Assembly: GCA_007120745.1 (NCBI GenBank) | Contig: SKNC01000126.1 | Coordinates: 1-16,549 of the forward strand | Reading direction: 5' to 3' | DNA: 16,549 bases | Origin: Bacillota bacterium | GTDB lineage: Bacteria; Bacillota; Dethiobacteria; SKNC01 | Position numbers and translations under genes: made by a program | The notes under the pieces: model-generated | What the model saw: only the letters and a program-made list of their open reading frames with translations | Databases searched by the model: none | What the model was told of the DNA's origin: nothing | Shown: in pieces, positions 6,988 through 14,724 of the stretch | Numbering within the stretch: the stretch's first letter is position 1 | Layout: each line of letters opens with the position of its first letter

Positions 6988-7221
6988 ATGAAAAGCGGTG
7001 TGTGTCCTAAATGCAGTTCCCGGGAAGTGTATTCTGGAGAGAATATCAAGATGAAAAAGGGGGCCTATGGATGCAATACTATCCCCCTGGGAGGGTTTTT
7101 GGGGTCCCAGGCTGCCCTGGATAATTATGTCTGCTGTCAGTGCGGGTATGTGGAAAGTTATATCAACAATCCTAAAGATTTAGAGAAGATATCTGAACTC
7201 TGGGAAAAAGTAGAGGGATAG
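6988..7221 (+). CDS. Small zinc-ribbon protein (77 aa)
   Basis: Two CxxC knuckles, CPKC (residues 6-9) and CCQC (49-52, within NYVCCQCGYVESYI), are about 40 residues apart, which is a typical zinc-ribbon layout. The tail NNPKDLEKISELWEKVEG is a short helix. The ATG follows AAGGAGGTAAAGCAAA, a strong ribosome binding site. I recall hypothetical proteins with the same 'PLDNYVCxxCGYVESYI' core and no assigned role. It may bind nucleic acid or protein, but nothing here decides this. The M23 homologue starts 17 bp downstream, so both genes are likely on one mRNA from the promoter at 6731-6759. Confidence 0.8.
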   Translation: MKSGVCPKCSSREVYSGENIKMKKGAYGCNTIPLGGFLGSQAALDNYVCCQCGYVESYINNPKDLEKISELWEKVEG

Positions 7222-7238
7222 AAGAAGAGGTAAATTAA

Positions 7239-8165
7239 GTGTTTATACCATTTATTTTAACAGTTATTATTCAAATAGTGATTCCCGTTTTCTTTTCCGC
7301 CTGGCTGTGGTTCACCCGGGGAGACCCGGGGATAGACTGGTTCTCCCGGTTATTCCTGGTGATCTTCTACACGGCTTATATATTTACTGCGGGAAGCTGG
7401 TTCTGGGTGTATTACTGGCTCAGGTATCTGGTGGCAGGGTTGGTTTTGACTTCTGTCCTGGCAGGATTAATTTGGATCTGGCAGAACGGGGTTCCAATAT
7501 TTCACCTGTCCGGTTGGAAAAGCCGGCTTGAGCCGGGCTTTTACGTTGTACTGGGAATCATTTTTTTGATCCTGTTTGTTTCAGCAGTTAGAGGTTCATT
7601 CTATCAGGGAGAAGCTTTGAATTTGACTTTCCCATTAAAGGGAGGGACTTTCTATGTGGCTCAAGGGGGCAGCACAAAAACCATAAATCGCCACCTGATC
7701 AGTGAGCCTCAACAGTATGGTTTGGATATGGTAAAGCTGTATCCTGCGGGTAACAGGGCCAGGGGAATGTATCCCCGGGAATTGGAGCGGTATGCCGTTT
7801 ACGGCCAGGAGGTGTACAGTCCCTGTGACGGGTTGGTAACCGCGGCAGTAGACGGACTGCCGGATCATATTCCCCCGGAGACCGACAGGATAAATCTGGC
7901 GGGTAATTATGTAATTATATACAAAGATGGTTACAAAATATTGCTGGCTCACCTTCAGCAGGGAATTGTGGCGGTTCAAGCAGGAGACATGGTAAAAGAA
8001 GGCCAGCTGTTGGGGAGAGTGGGGAACTCGGGGAATACCAGTGAACCTCACCTGCATATCCATGCAGAAAAAGGCGGCAGCAAAGAGGATCACCTGGTGG
8101 GAGTCGGCGTTCCAGTTGTTTTTGATAATAGATTTCTGGTAAGAAACAGCCTGGTAATTAAATAA
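7239..8165 (+). CDS. Membrane-anchored M23 (LytM-type) peptidase-domain protein (308 aa)
   Basis: The GTG start at 7239 follows GAAGAGGT. About four hydrophobic helices occupy residues 2-24, 34-58, 62-82 and 100-117. A C-terminal peptidase M23 domain follows, probably outside the membrane. Motifs are YGLDMV (Asp163, the Asp of HxxxD), SPCDGLVTAAVDG (typical 'PxxGxV' turn), ILLAHLQQG (His238), GxxxGxVGNSGNTSEPHLHIH (His271, His273). In classic M23 endopeptidases the first zinc ligand is His four residues before the Asp; here that place is Gln159, with another histidine at 152. Either zinc binding is rearranged, as may be usual in this membrane-bound subgroup, or the domain is non-catalytic. 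The likely role is in cell wall (peptidoglycan) turnover or its regulation. It is second in a unit with the zinc-ribbon gene and convergent with mgtE. Confidence 0.85.
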   Translation: MFIPFILTVIIQIVIPVFFSAWLWFTRGDPGIDWFSRLFLVIFYTAYIFTAGSWFWVYYWLRYLVAGLVLTSVLAGLIWIWQNGVPIFHLSGWKSRLEPGFYVVLGIIFLILFVSAVRGSFYQGEALNLTFPLKGGTFYVAQGGSTKTINRHLISEPQQYGLDMVKLYPAGNRARGMYPRELERYAVYGQEVYSPCDGLVTAAVDGLPDHIPPETDRINLAGNYVIIYKDGYKILLAHLQQGIVAVQAGDMVKEGQLLGRVGNSGNTSEPHLHIHAEKGGSKEDHLVGVGVPVVFDNRFLVRNSLVIK

Positions 8166-8270
8166 GAGCCGGGTTAGTAAATACCGGCGGATTACAGTTA
8201 ATGCATTTATGCAGCACGGGGATGAAAAGGATACAGGGAAATATATTCTCTGAAAAACCGGAAGGGATTT

Positions 8271-9647
8271 TTACAAAAACTGTCGCAGAAGAAAACTGGC
8301 CAGGCTGAAATAAATTAACAGGCCGGATATATCCTTAATAGTAGTGATCAGTGGGTTGGAGGAGGCTGCCGGATCATAGCCGAACCTGTGGCTCAGCATG
8401 GGAATCAGGTAACCGATTGTAGAAGCCAGGGTGCACGTAAGGGTCATGCTGAGAAATACCACCAGGCTGACCAGGGGTTCCCGCTGCCACAGGAAAGCGA
8501 CCAGGGCTGCAGCCGCACCGGCCAAAACCCCTATGGTAAAACCGATTAAAGTTTCTTTCCCCAAAAAGGTCCAGATGTTTCGGGTATCAATCTGACCCAA
8601 CACCACCCCGCGGACGACGATGGTGGAAGACTGGGTTCCTACGTTTCCGCCCATGTCCATGATAACCGGTATGAAAAATGCCAGAACAACCACGGACTGC
8701 AGAATCTCTTCAAACTGACCTATGACTCCGCCTGCCAGGATACCTCCTACCAAAACAATGACCAGCCAGGGAATTCTCAATTTTAAAATAGTTAAAACCG
8801 GGGCCTTCAAAATTTTTTCACTTCTTAAAAACTCTGTGTCGGTTACAGACAAACCAGACTGTTTATAAATATCTTCTGTGGTTTCTCTTTCGATAACTTC
8901 TAACATATCATCCAGAGTAACAATCCCCTGGAGTATATTCTCTTCATCGATTACGGGAATGGTTAAGAATCCGTGCCGTTCTAATATTGCAGCCACTTCC
9001 TCCTGGTCTGTATCTAATTCTACGCTTATCACTTTATCGTGCATAATATCTTTAATTAAAGTTTCATTAGAAGCCTTGAAAATCTCCCTTAAGGAGACGA
9101 CTCCGATCAACTTCTCACGTTGATCCACCACATAAATGTAGGACAAAATCTCTGAATCTTCCAGCTCGAGAAACTGGATTTCTTCCAACGTTTCTCCCAC
9201 GGTTTTATCCGCTTGAAAAGCAATAAAATCTGAGGTCATCAATCCCCCGGCGGTATCCGGAGAATGCGTCATCAATTTTTGGAGATCGTTAGAGGTTTCC
9301 TGGTCCAGGTAATTAAATATTTCCTGGACTCTTCCTTCATCTAATAGTGCCAAAAAGTCAGCCGCTTCATCAGGGGACATTTGATTGATTACTTGTGCTA
9401 ATTTGTGATTATCAAAATGAAAAGCCATTAAACCCTGGGTATCCGGGTTCATAAACTCAAAAGCCCCGGCTATCTCTTTTTCCGTTAAAAAAGGCAAAAG
9501 CCTGTGGAGTTTGGGTAGAGATAACTCTTCCATGATTTCTGCCAGTTCCACAGGAGAAAGAAATTTTAAGAATTCTTTTATTTCATTGGTTTCACCTTTA
9601 TCCAGTGCTTTTACAAGCTTTTCCCATGTCGCTAATGTTATACCCAC
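8271..9647 (-). CDS. mgtE: Magnesium transporter MgtE
   Basis: A full-length (458 aa) MgtE, the Mg2+-gated channel/transporter of the inner membrane. The order is classical. A helical N domain covers residues 1-130 (SPVELAEIMEELSLPK, MSPDEAADFLALLDEG). Two CBS domains follow at about 137-198 and 200-257 (MTSDFIAFQADKTVGE; IMHDKVISVELDTDQEEV). A connecting helix leads to five transmembrane helices at about 288-456. The pore signature IPVIMDMGGNVGTQSS lies at 326-341, and the conserved YDPAASSNPL with Asp425 near the pore is at 424-433. High cytosolic Mg2+ closes the gate through the N and CBS domains. The start is GTG at 9647 behind a G-rich stretch (GGGGGG). No M-box (ykoK) leader was recognised in the 258 bp upstream, so control may be only at protein level. 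Confidence 0.96.
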   Translation of the reverse strand: MGITLATWEKLVKALDKGETNEIKEFLKFLSPVELAEIMEELSLPKLHRLLPFLTEKEIAGAFEFMNPDTQGLMAFHFDNHKLAQVINQMSPDEAADFLALLDEGRVQEIFNYLDQETSNDLQKLMTHSPDTAGGLMTSDFIAFQADKTVGETLEEIQFLELEDSEILSYIYVVDQREKLIGVVSLREIFKASNETLIKDIMHDKVISVELDTDQEEVAAILERHGFLTIPVIDEENILQGIVTLDDMLEVIERETTEDIYKQSGLSVTDTEFLRSEKILKAPVLTILKLRIPWLVIVLVGGILAGGVIGQFEEILQSVVVLAFFIPVIMDMGGNVGTQSSTIVVRGVVLGQIDTRNIWTFLGKETLIGFTIGVLAGAAAALVAFLWQREPLVSLVVFLSMTLTCTLASTIGYLIPMLSHRFGYDPAASSNPLITTIKDISGLLIYFSLASFLLRQFL

Positions 9648-9722
9648 CTGTTTCCCCCCAAAATATAAGTGCAGCTATACTTTTAGTTTGTGCATTCTTA
9701 CTTTTTATAAACACTTTCTTCG

Positions 9723-9728
9723 ATTATA
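9723..9728 (-). promoter_or_regulatory. Possible -10 box of mgtE
   Basis: Read on the minus strand this is a perfect TATAAT, 75 nt upstream of the mgtE GTG. No matching -35 hexamer stands at 16-18 bp (the region is T-rich), so only the -10 is offered, with low confidence. Confidence 0.3.
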
Positions 9729-9781
9729 CCTTTAACAGCTGTAAAAAACCCGAAAAATGCTTCCATTCTACGTATTTGGAA

Positions 9782-9813
9782 GGGGGCAGGTCCACTGTCC
9801 CCTTCCTCCTGCC
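9782..9813. repeat. REP-like G-rich element, copy 2
   Basis: GGGGGCAGGTCC...TGTCCCC, followed by CCTCCTGCC, lies in the 258-bp gap between the divergent mgtE and the Rieske oxidoreductase gene. GGGGCA (9783-9788) can pair with TGTCCCC (one bulged T), and GGCAGG can alternatively pair with CCTGCC at 9808-9813. It aligns closely with the reverse complement of the element at 16129-16157 (GGGGACAGGTCCCTTGTCCC). Confidence 0.55.
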
Positions 9814-9905
9814 ATATTCTGGCCCATTTCTACTGCAGCTTGAATAAAACAAGGGAATACAGCAAATTATATTAATAAAAAACTTGTAATAACTGAGGAG
9901 ATAAC

Positions 9906-11459
9906 ATGGACAAAACCACAGGATTTGAAGACTTTGGCTTTGGAAAACCACCGCAGCCATACTGGATGGCATCTATAGAGGCGACGGAGTATCCTGTTTT
10001 GGATAAAGACATTAAAGTAGATATAGCAGTGGTTGGGGGCGGGATCGTGGGGATTACTGCCGCATACCTTTTGAAACAGGAAAACGTAAAGGTAGCAGTT
10101 ATTGAAGCAGACCGTATTGTCCAGGGGACGACAGGGCATACGACGGCTAAAATAACCTCTCAGCACAGTCTCATATACAGCAACCTTATTAATCACCTGG
10201 GAAAAGAAAAAGCACAGCAGTATGCAGATGCCAATGAATACGCCATACAATTTATAGAGCGATTGATTCATGAAAAACAGATTGACTGTGATTTTTCTAG
10301 ACAGCCTGCCTATGTTTATACTCAATCAGAAAAATATATACAGCAGATACAGGACGAGGTAGATGCTGCCTCCAGTCTGGGAATAAAAGCGCATTATATG
10401 GAAGAACTCTCTCTCCCCTTTAACATAAAGGCGGCTGAACGCTTTGATGACCAGGCACAGTTCCACCCCCGGAAGTATATCCTGGCCCTGGCTGAAGAAA
10501 TCCCGGGTGACGGAAGCCATATTTTTGAACAAACCCGAGCAGTAGATTTTCATGAAGGTCAACCCTGTACTGTAATCACTGAAGAGGGGTTCAAGGTAAC
10601 AGCGGAAAAAGTGATCATTGCCACTCATTTTCCTGCCTACGGAAGCAGCGGTTATTATTTTGCCAGGATGCACCCGGAAAGGTCTTATGCCCTGGGAGTA
10701 ACTATAAAAGAAAAATTTCCTGGAGGTATGTACATTACCGCAGAAGACCCCGGAAGATCCCTTCGCTTTACTCCTTATAATAACGGGGAGCTGGTTATTA
10801 TAGGGGGGGAACATCACAAAACCGGACAGGGCCCCAACACAAATGCTCATTACAAAAATTTAATCGAATTTGCGGAAGAAATTTATGATGTTACAGATAT
10901 TCCTCTCAGATGGTCCACACAGGATTACACCACTTTAGACGACGTGCCCTATGTTGGGAATATCACTTCTAAAAGTCCTGACGTATATGTTGCCACGGGT
11001 TTTAGGAAATGGGGCATGACCAACGGCACTGCTTCGGCAATGATTCTAAGAGACTTAATTGTTAAAGGGGAAAGCCCCTGGGCCCCGGTTTATGACCCGT
11101 CCAGGTTTAAAGCAGACCCGATGGTAAAGAATTTTGTAACCACGAATATTGACGTTGCCTCGCACTTAATTGGGGATAAGCTGAAACGGGTTTCTAAAGA
11201 CAGCGATATAAAACCGGGAGAAGCAAAAGTGGTTATCCATGACGATGAAAAGGTAGGGATATATAAGGACAAAAAAGGCAGGATACATGCGGTTAATATT
11301 ACCTGCACTCACATGGGGTGCGACCTGGCCTGGAATGCGGCGGAACTTTCCTGGGACTGTCCCTGCCACGGTTCCCGGTTTACTTATGAGGGCGATATCA
11401 TAGAGGGCCCGGCGCTGAAAACTTTGAGGACCGATGACAGCATTAAATTTAATCCGTAA
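9906..11459 (+). CDS. FAD-dependent oxidoreductase with C-terminal Rieske [2Fe-2S] domain (YhfW-like, 517 aa)
   Basis: Residues about 38-410 are a DAO/glycine-oxidase-type FAD domain: DIAVVGGGIVGITAAYLL (GxGxxG at 44-49), the acidic end of strand 2 in VAVIEADR, GTTGHTTAKIT, and a late FAD-contacting VYVATGFRKWGMTNG. A Rieske domain covers about 415-517. Its ligands are Cys467 and His469 (CTHMGC) with Cys485 and His488 (CPCHGSRF). Cys472 and Cys487 match the disulfide pair of bc1-type Rieske centres. The arrangement and size match B. subtilis YhfW. The fusion suggests electron transfer between FAD and the iron-sulfur cluster, with an unknown substrate. No signal peptide is visible, so it is cytosolic. 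GAGGAG stands 6 nt before the ATG. It is a single gene, ended by the terminator at 11506-11533. Confidence 0.93.
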   Translation: MDKTTGFEDFGFGKPPQPYWMASIEATEYPVLDKDIKVDIAVVGGGIVGITAAYLLKQENVKVAVIEADRIVQGTTGHTTAKITSQHSLIYSNLINHLGKEKAQQYADANEYAIQFIERLIHEKQIDCDFSRQPAYVYTQSEKYIQQIQDEVDAASSLGIKAHYMEELSLPFNIKAAERFDDQAQFHPRKYILALAEEIPGDGSHIFEQTRAVDFHEGQPCTVITEEGFKVTAEKVIIATHFPAYGSSGYYFARMHPERSYALGVTIKEKFPGGMYITAEDPGRSLRFTPYNNGELVIIGGEHHKTGQGPNTNAHYKNLIEFAEEIYDVTDIPLRWSTQDYTTLDDVPYVGNITSKSPDVYVATGFRKWGMTNGTASAMILRDLIVKGESPWAPVYDPSRFKADPMVKNFVTTNIDVASHLIGDKLKRVSKDSDIKPGEAKVVIHDDEKVGIYKDKKGRIHAVNITCTHMGCDLAWNAAELSWDCPCHGSRFTYEGDIIEGPALKTLRTDDSIKFNP

Positions 11460-11505
11460 GCAGTACTCCTCGCTGTTGTCAATCTAGCAGTATATATTAT
11501 TACAG

Positions 11506-11533
11506 GAACTCGGTTAATGTCGGGTTCTTTTTT
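11506..11533 (+). terminator. Rho-independent terminator of the FAD/Rieske gene
   Basis: GAACTCGG (11506-11513) pairs with TCGGGTTC (11520-11527), eight pairs including two G-T, around a 6-base loop TTAATG. Six T residues follow immediately (11528-11533). It lies 46 bp after the stop codon. Confidence 0.85.
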
Positions 11534-11578
11534 ATTAAGGATAAAATTTACAGTAAGACAGGAAAAGTATTTTTCTTG

Positions 11579-11608
11579 TTGAATTATAGTAAACGGTAGA
11601 TATATAAT
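11579..11608 (+). promoter_or_regulatory. Sigma-A promoter TTGAAT-N18-TATAAT of the CheB/CheR-PAS gene
   Basis: TTGAAT (11579-11584) and a perfect TATAAT (11603-11608) are 18 bp apart, downstream of the previous terminator. Transcription would begin near 11615, leaving a leader of about 80 nt. The kinase gene that follows is probably on the same transcript. Confidence 0.75.
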
Positions 11609-11695
11609 AATTTTTAGCAAAAGGCTTTTTAGAGAGTGCAGGTCAAGAAAAACACCAGGTACTGAATAAAAGTGGCAAAAATGGAGGATGGTATC

Positions 11696-14647
11696 ATGGA
11701 CAAGCACGATAAGCAGGAGGAAGGAAGAAAACATATTTCAGAAAAGGAGAAAGAGCAGGATTCTTATGAAGGAGAGACTGCGGAGCAGAATTTCCCCATT
11801 GTAGGAATCGGTTCCTCTGCAGGAGGGTTAGAGGCTTTGAAAGAATTCTTTGCTCACTTACCTTCCGATACCGGCATGGCTTTTATAATAGTCCAGCACC
11901 AGTCCCCAAATCATAAGAGTATGCTGAGCAGCTTACTCAAAAAGTACAGCTCTATTCCCATATATGAAGTTGAAGACGGGATGAGGGTAAAGCCTGATAC
12001 TGGCTATACTATTCCTCCTAACAAGAACCTGTCCATGGAAGGGGGAAGGCTCTGCTTAAAAAACCCTGCATACAACCAGCAAATTAATATGTCCATCGAT
12101 TTCTTTTTTCGCTCCCTGGCCTGCGATCAGAAGAACCGGGCAATAGGCATTTTACTTTCCGGAGCCGGAACAGATGGTACCCTGGGGTTGAAGGCCATCA
12201 AGGGTGAGGGGGGAATGGCTATGGTGCAGGATTTTGAGTCCGCGCATTACAACAGTATGCCGTGCAGTGCCGCAGCTGCCGGCCTGGTGGACTATGTTCT
12301 TTCCCCTGATAAAATGCCAGGTCAGCTGACAGCATTTGTGCAGTATGCATCATACAAGAAATATTTACAGCCTGACTGTTTCACTGCATCAAAAACCGCT
12401 GATTTGCTGCAGGAAATTTTCTTTCTTCTTCATTCCAAAACGGGCCATGATTTTTCCCATTACAAACATAATACAGTTCAACGCCGGGTTGAAAGGCGTA
12501 TGTGTTTAAAGCAAATGGAGGACTTGAAGGACTATCTCCAATACCTGAAACACAGTTCGAAGGAGGTACAGGCTCTTTTTAAAGATTTGTTGATTGGTGT
12601 AACCAACTTCTTTCGCGACCCTAACGCCTTTGAAGCCCTTCAGGAAAAGGTGGTGCCGCGGCTTTTTGAAGGGAAGAGTCCGGGGGATTCAGTAAGGGTG
12701 TGGGTTCCGGGCTGTTCAACCGGTGAGGAAGCGTATTCTATAGCTATCCTGCTTCAAGAGTACCTGGAGTCCATAAAACAACATTTTATGGTAACTATTT
12801 TTGCTACAGATATTGATAGTCAGGCTATCGAACAGGCCCGAACCGGTGTCTACCTGGCCAACATAGCTGCTGATGTCTCACCGGAGAGATTAACCAGGTA
12901 TTTTACTAAAGACGTGGAAAATAAAGCTTACAAAATCAAAAAAGTTATGAGGGATAAACTGATTTTTGCTGAGCATAACGTAACGCAGGACCCATCCTTT
13001 TCCAGGATGGACCTCATAAGCTGTCGAAATCTATTAATATTCATGGATTCAGAACTGCAGCAAAAGGTGGTTAATCAATTTCACTATTCATTAAACGAGG
13101 AAGGTTTTCTTTTTTTAGGTAGTTCAGAGACTGTTGGCCAGCGGGAGGATGTGTTTAGCACCTTCGATCTACAGCATAGAATCTATCAACGCAAGGGATC
13201 GGTATCTTTTCCCCCGGTAATGAAATGGACTTCTGCAGCTTTAAAGGATGACTTATTGTTGTCAGGAACAAGTAACAAAAAACAGGAGATCAGAAATAAC
13301 AGCATACAAGTGATTACTGAAAAGGCACTTCTAGATTATTATAACCCAGCCTGTGCGGTGATTAATGAACAGGGAGAGGTACTGTATATTCACGGTCGTA
13401 CCGGTAAATATATGGAGCCGGCACCGGGAGAATCCAACATGAACATTTTTTATATGGTAAGGGAAGGCTTGAGGATAGAATTGAGTGCAGCGGTTCGTAA
13501 AGTTGCTAAACAAAAAGAGCCAGTTCGGATTGCAGGGCTGAGTGTAATTGAAGATGAAAGGGTTATTATAGTTGATTTAACGGTAAGCCCGATTTTTCTT
13601 GGGCTGAACGACAAAACATGTTTGATTATGGTCATATTCCAGGAAGCATTCACTAAAGAAAGTGATTATTCCTTAGAAATTGCGGCTACAAAAGATTTAG
13701 TCTGGGATAAAGACGAACGGATTGCTGTACTTAAGCAGGAACTGGAAAGGAGGGAAGAATACTTTCAGAATATTACTCAGGAACTGGAAAACGCTTATGT
13801 AGAACTACAATCTGCCAAAGAGGAGTATCAATCTACTAACGAGGAGTTAAAAACCTCCCGGGAGGAGCTGCAGTCGGTCAACGAAGAATTAATGACGGTT
13901 AATAATGAACTGCAGGAAAAAATTGAAAAGTTAACCCAGGCTAACAATGATATGAATAACATGCTTTCCGGCACAGGCGTAGGAACCGTTTTTGTGGACT
14001 GCCGCCGGCGGGTTAAACGATTTACCCCTCCTGCCACCCGGGTGATCAATCTGATTCAGGAAGATTGCGGCCGTCCTTTAGGACATATTACGTTAAACTT
14101 GAAGAATTATAACCGTCTGGAGGAAGACGTGCAGGAAGTTTTGGATACACTGATTCAAAAAGATAAAAATGTTGAAACTAGAGAAGGTTCGTGGTACCTG
14201 ATGCGGATTCTACCTTATCGCACTATGGAGAATGCAGTTGAAGGTGCTGTAATCACTTTCACAGACATCACGGAACAAAAGAAATTACTTGATTTTAAGA
14301 GACGTTTGAATGTTGTAGTTCATGATTCCAATGATGCCATCACGGTTCAAGATTTTGAGGGAAAAATTTTGGCATGGAATCCGGCAGCGGAAAAAATGTA
14401 TGGTTGGAGTGAAGAAAAGGCTTTAAGGATGAACATCAGGGATACCATACCAGAGCATAAACGGGAGGAAACAATGATGATGATTCGTAAGCTGGCCCAC
14501 CAACAGTTAATCGAGCCCTTTAAAACACAGCGTCTTACCCGGGACGGCAGGTTAATAGAGGTAATGATTACTGTAACTTCTTTGGTAAACCAGGACGGTA
14601 AAACGTATGCAATGGCCACAACTGAAAGATTTATCGGTACTTGCTGA
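11696..14647 (+). CDS. CheB-CheR-PAS fusion sensory protein (983 aa)
   Basis: Domains in order (numbering from ATG 11696). CheB methylesterase is at about 32-215, with Ser41 in GSSAGG, His68 in VQHQS and Asp160 in GAGTDG; it lacks the receiver domain of classical CheB. CheR methyltransferase is at about 235-500, with SAM loop PGCSTGEEAYS (338-348), FATDID and DLISCRNLLIF. A divergent PAS follows at about 545-650. A long coiled coil lies at 672-757 (STNEELKTSREELQSVNEEL type). Two PAS domains follow at about 758-862 and 867-977. GGAGG 8 nt before 11696 favours this start over an in-frame GTG at 11672. In this family it probably regulates methylation-linked signalling rather than a full chemotaxis system. 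The protein ends abruptly, TTERFIGTC, where PAS proteins usually read TTERDIT or TTERDLS; see findings. Confidence 0.93.
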   Translation: MDKHDKQEEGRKHISEKEKEQDSYEGETAEQNFPIVGIGSSAGGLEALKEFFAHLPSDTGMAFIIVQHQSPNHKSMLSSLLKKYSSIPIYEVEDGMRVKPDTGYTIPPNKNLSMEGGRLCLKNPAYNQQINMSIDFFFRSLACDQKNRAIGILLSGAGTDGTLGLKAIKGEGGMAMVQDFESAHYNSMPCSAAAAGLVDYVLSPDKMPGQLTAFVQYASYKKYLQPDCFTASKTADLLQEIFFLLHSKTGHDFSHYKHNTVQRRVERRMCLKQMEDLKDYLQYLKHSSKEVQALFKDLLIGVTNFFRDPNAFEALQEKVVPRLFEGKSPGDSVRVWVPGCSTGEEAYSIAILLQEYLESIKQHFMVTIFATDIDSQAIEQARTGVYLANIAADVSPERLTRYFTKDVENKAYKIKKVMRDKLIFAEHNVTQDPSFSRMDLISCRNLLIFMDSELQQKVVNQFHYSLNEEGFLFLGSSETVGQREDVFSTFDLQHRIYQRKGSVSFPPVMKWTSAALKDDLLLSGTSNKKQEIRNNSIQVITEKALLDYYNPACAVINEQGEVLYIHGRTGKYMEPAPGESNMNIFYMVREGLRIELSAAVRKVAKQKEPVRIAGLSVIEDERVIIVDLTVSPIFLGLNDKTCLIMVIFQEAFTKESDYSLEIAATKDLVWDKDERIAVLKQELERREEYFQNITQELENAYVELQSAKEEYQSTNEELKTSREELQSVNEELMTVNNELQEKIEKLTQANNDMNNMLSGTGVGTVFVDCRRRVKRFTPPATRVINLIQEDCGRPLGHITLNLKNYNRLEEDVQEVLDTLIQKDKNVETREGSWYLMRILPYRTMENAVEGAVITFTDITEQKKLLDFKRRLNVVVHDSNDAITVQDFEGKILAWNPAAEKMYGWSEEKALRMNIRDTIPEHKREETMMMIRKLAHQQLIEPFKTQRLTRDGRLIEVMITVTSLVNQDGKTYAMATTERFIGTC

Positions 14648-14724
14648 TATAGGCTCCAATGTTATTCTTTGTCTGTAGATTGAGATCTTGAGAATGTTAA
14701 GGGAAATGAGGAGAGATTATTAAA

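Noticed and set aside
8166..8270. Terminator between the convergent M23 and mgtE genes
   Set aside because: GCCGG/CCGGC around an 11-base loop and TGCA repeats can be drawn, but none has a stable stem with a T-run on either strand.
9648..9905. M-box (Mg2+) riboswitch upstream of mgtE
   Set aside because: The 258-bp gap contains a REP-like element and AT-rich DNA; I could not recognise the conserved M-box sequence blocks, and the distance from the possible -10 box to the start is only 75 nt.
11672..11695. GTG at 11672 as start of the CheB-CheR-PAS gene
   Set aside because: No ribosome binding site stands before it, whereas GGAGG is ideally spaced for the ATG at 11696.
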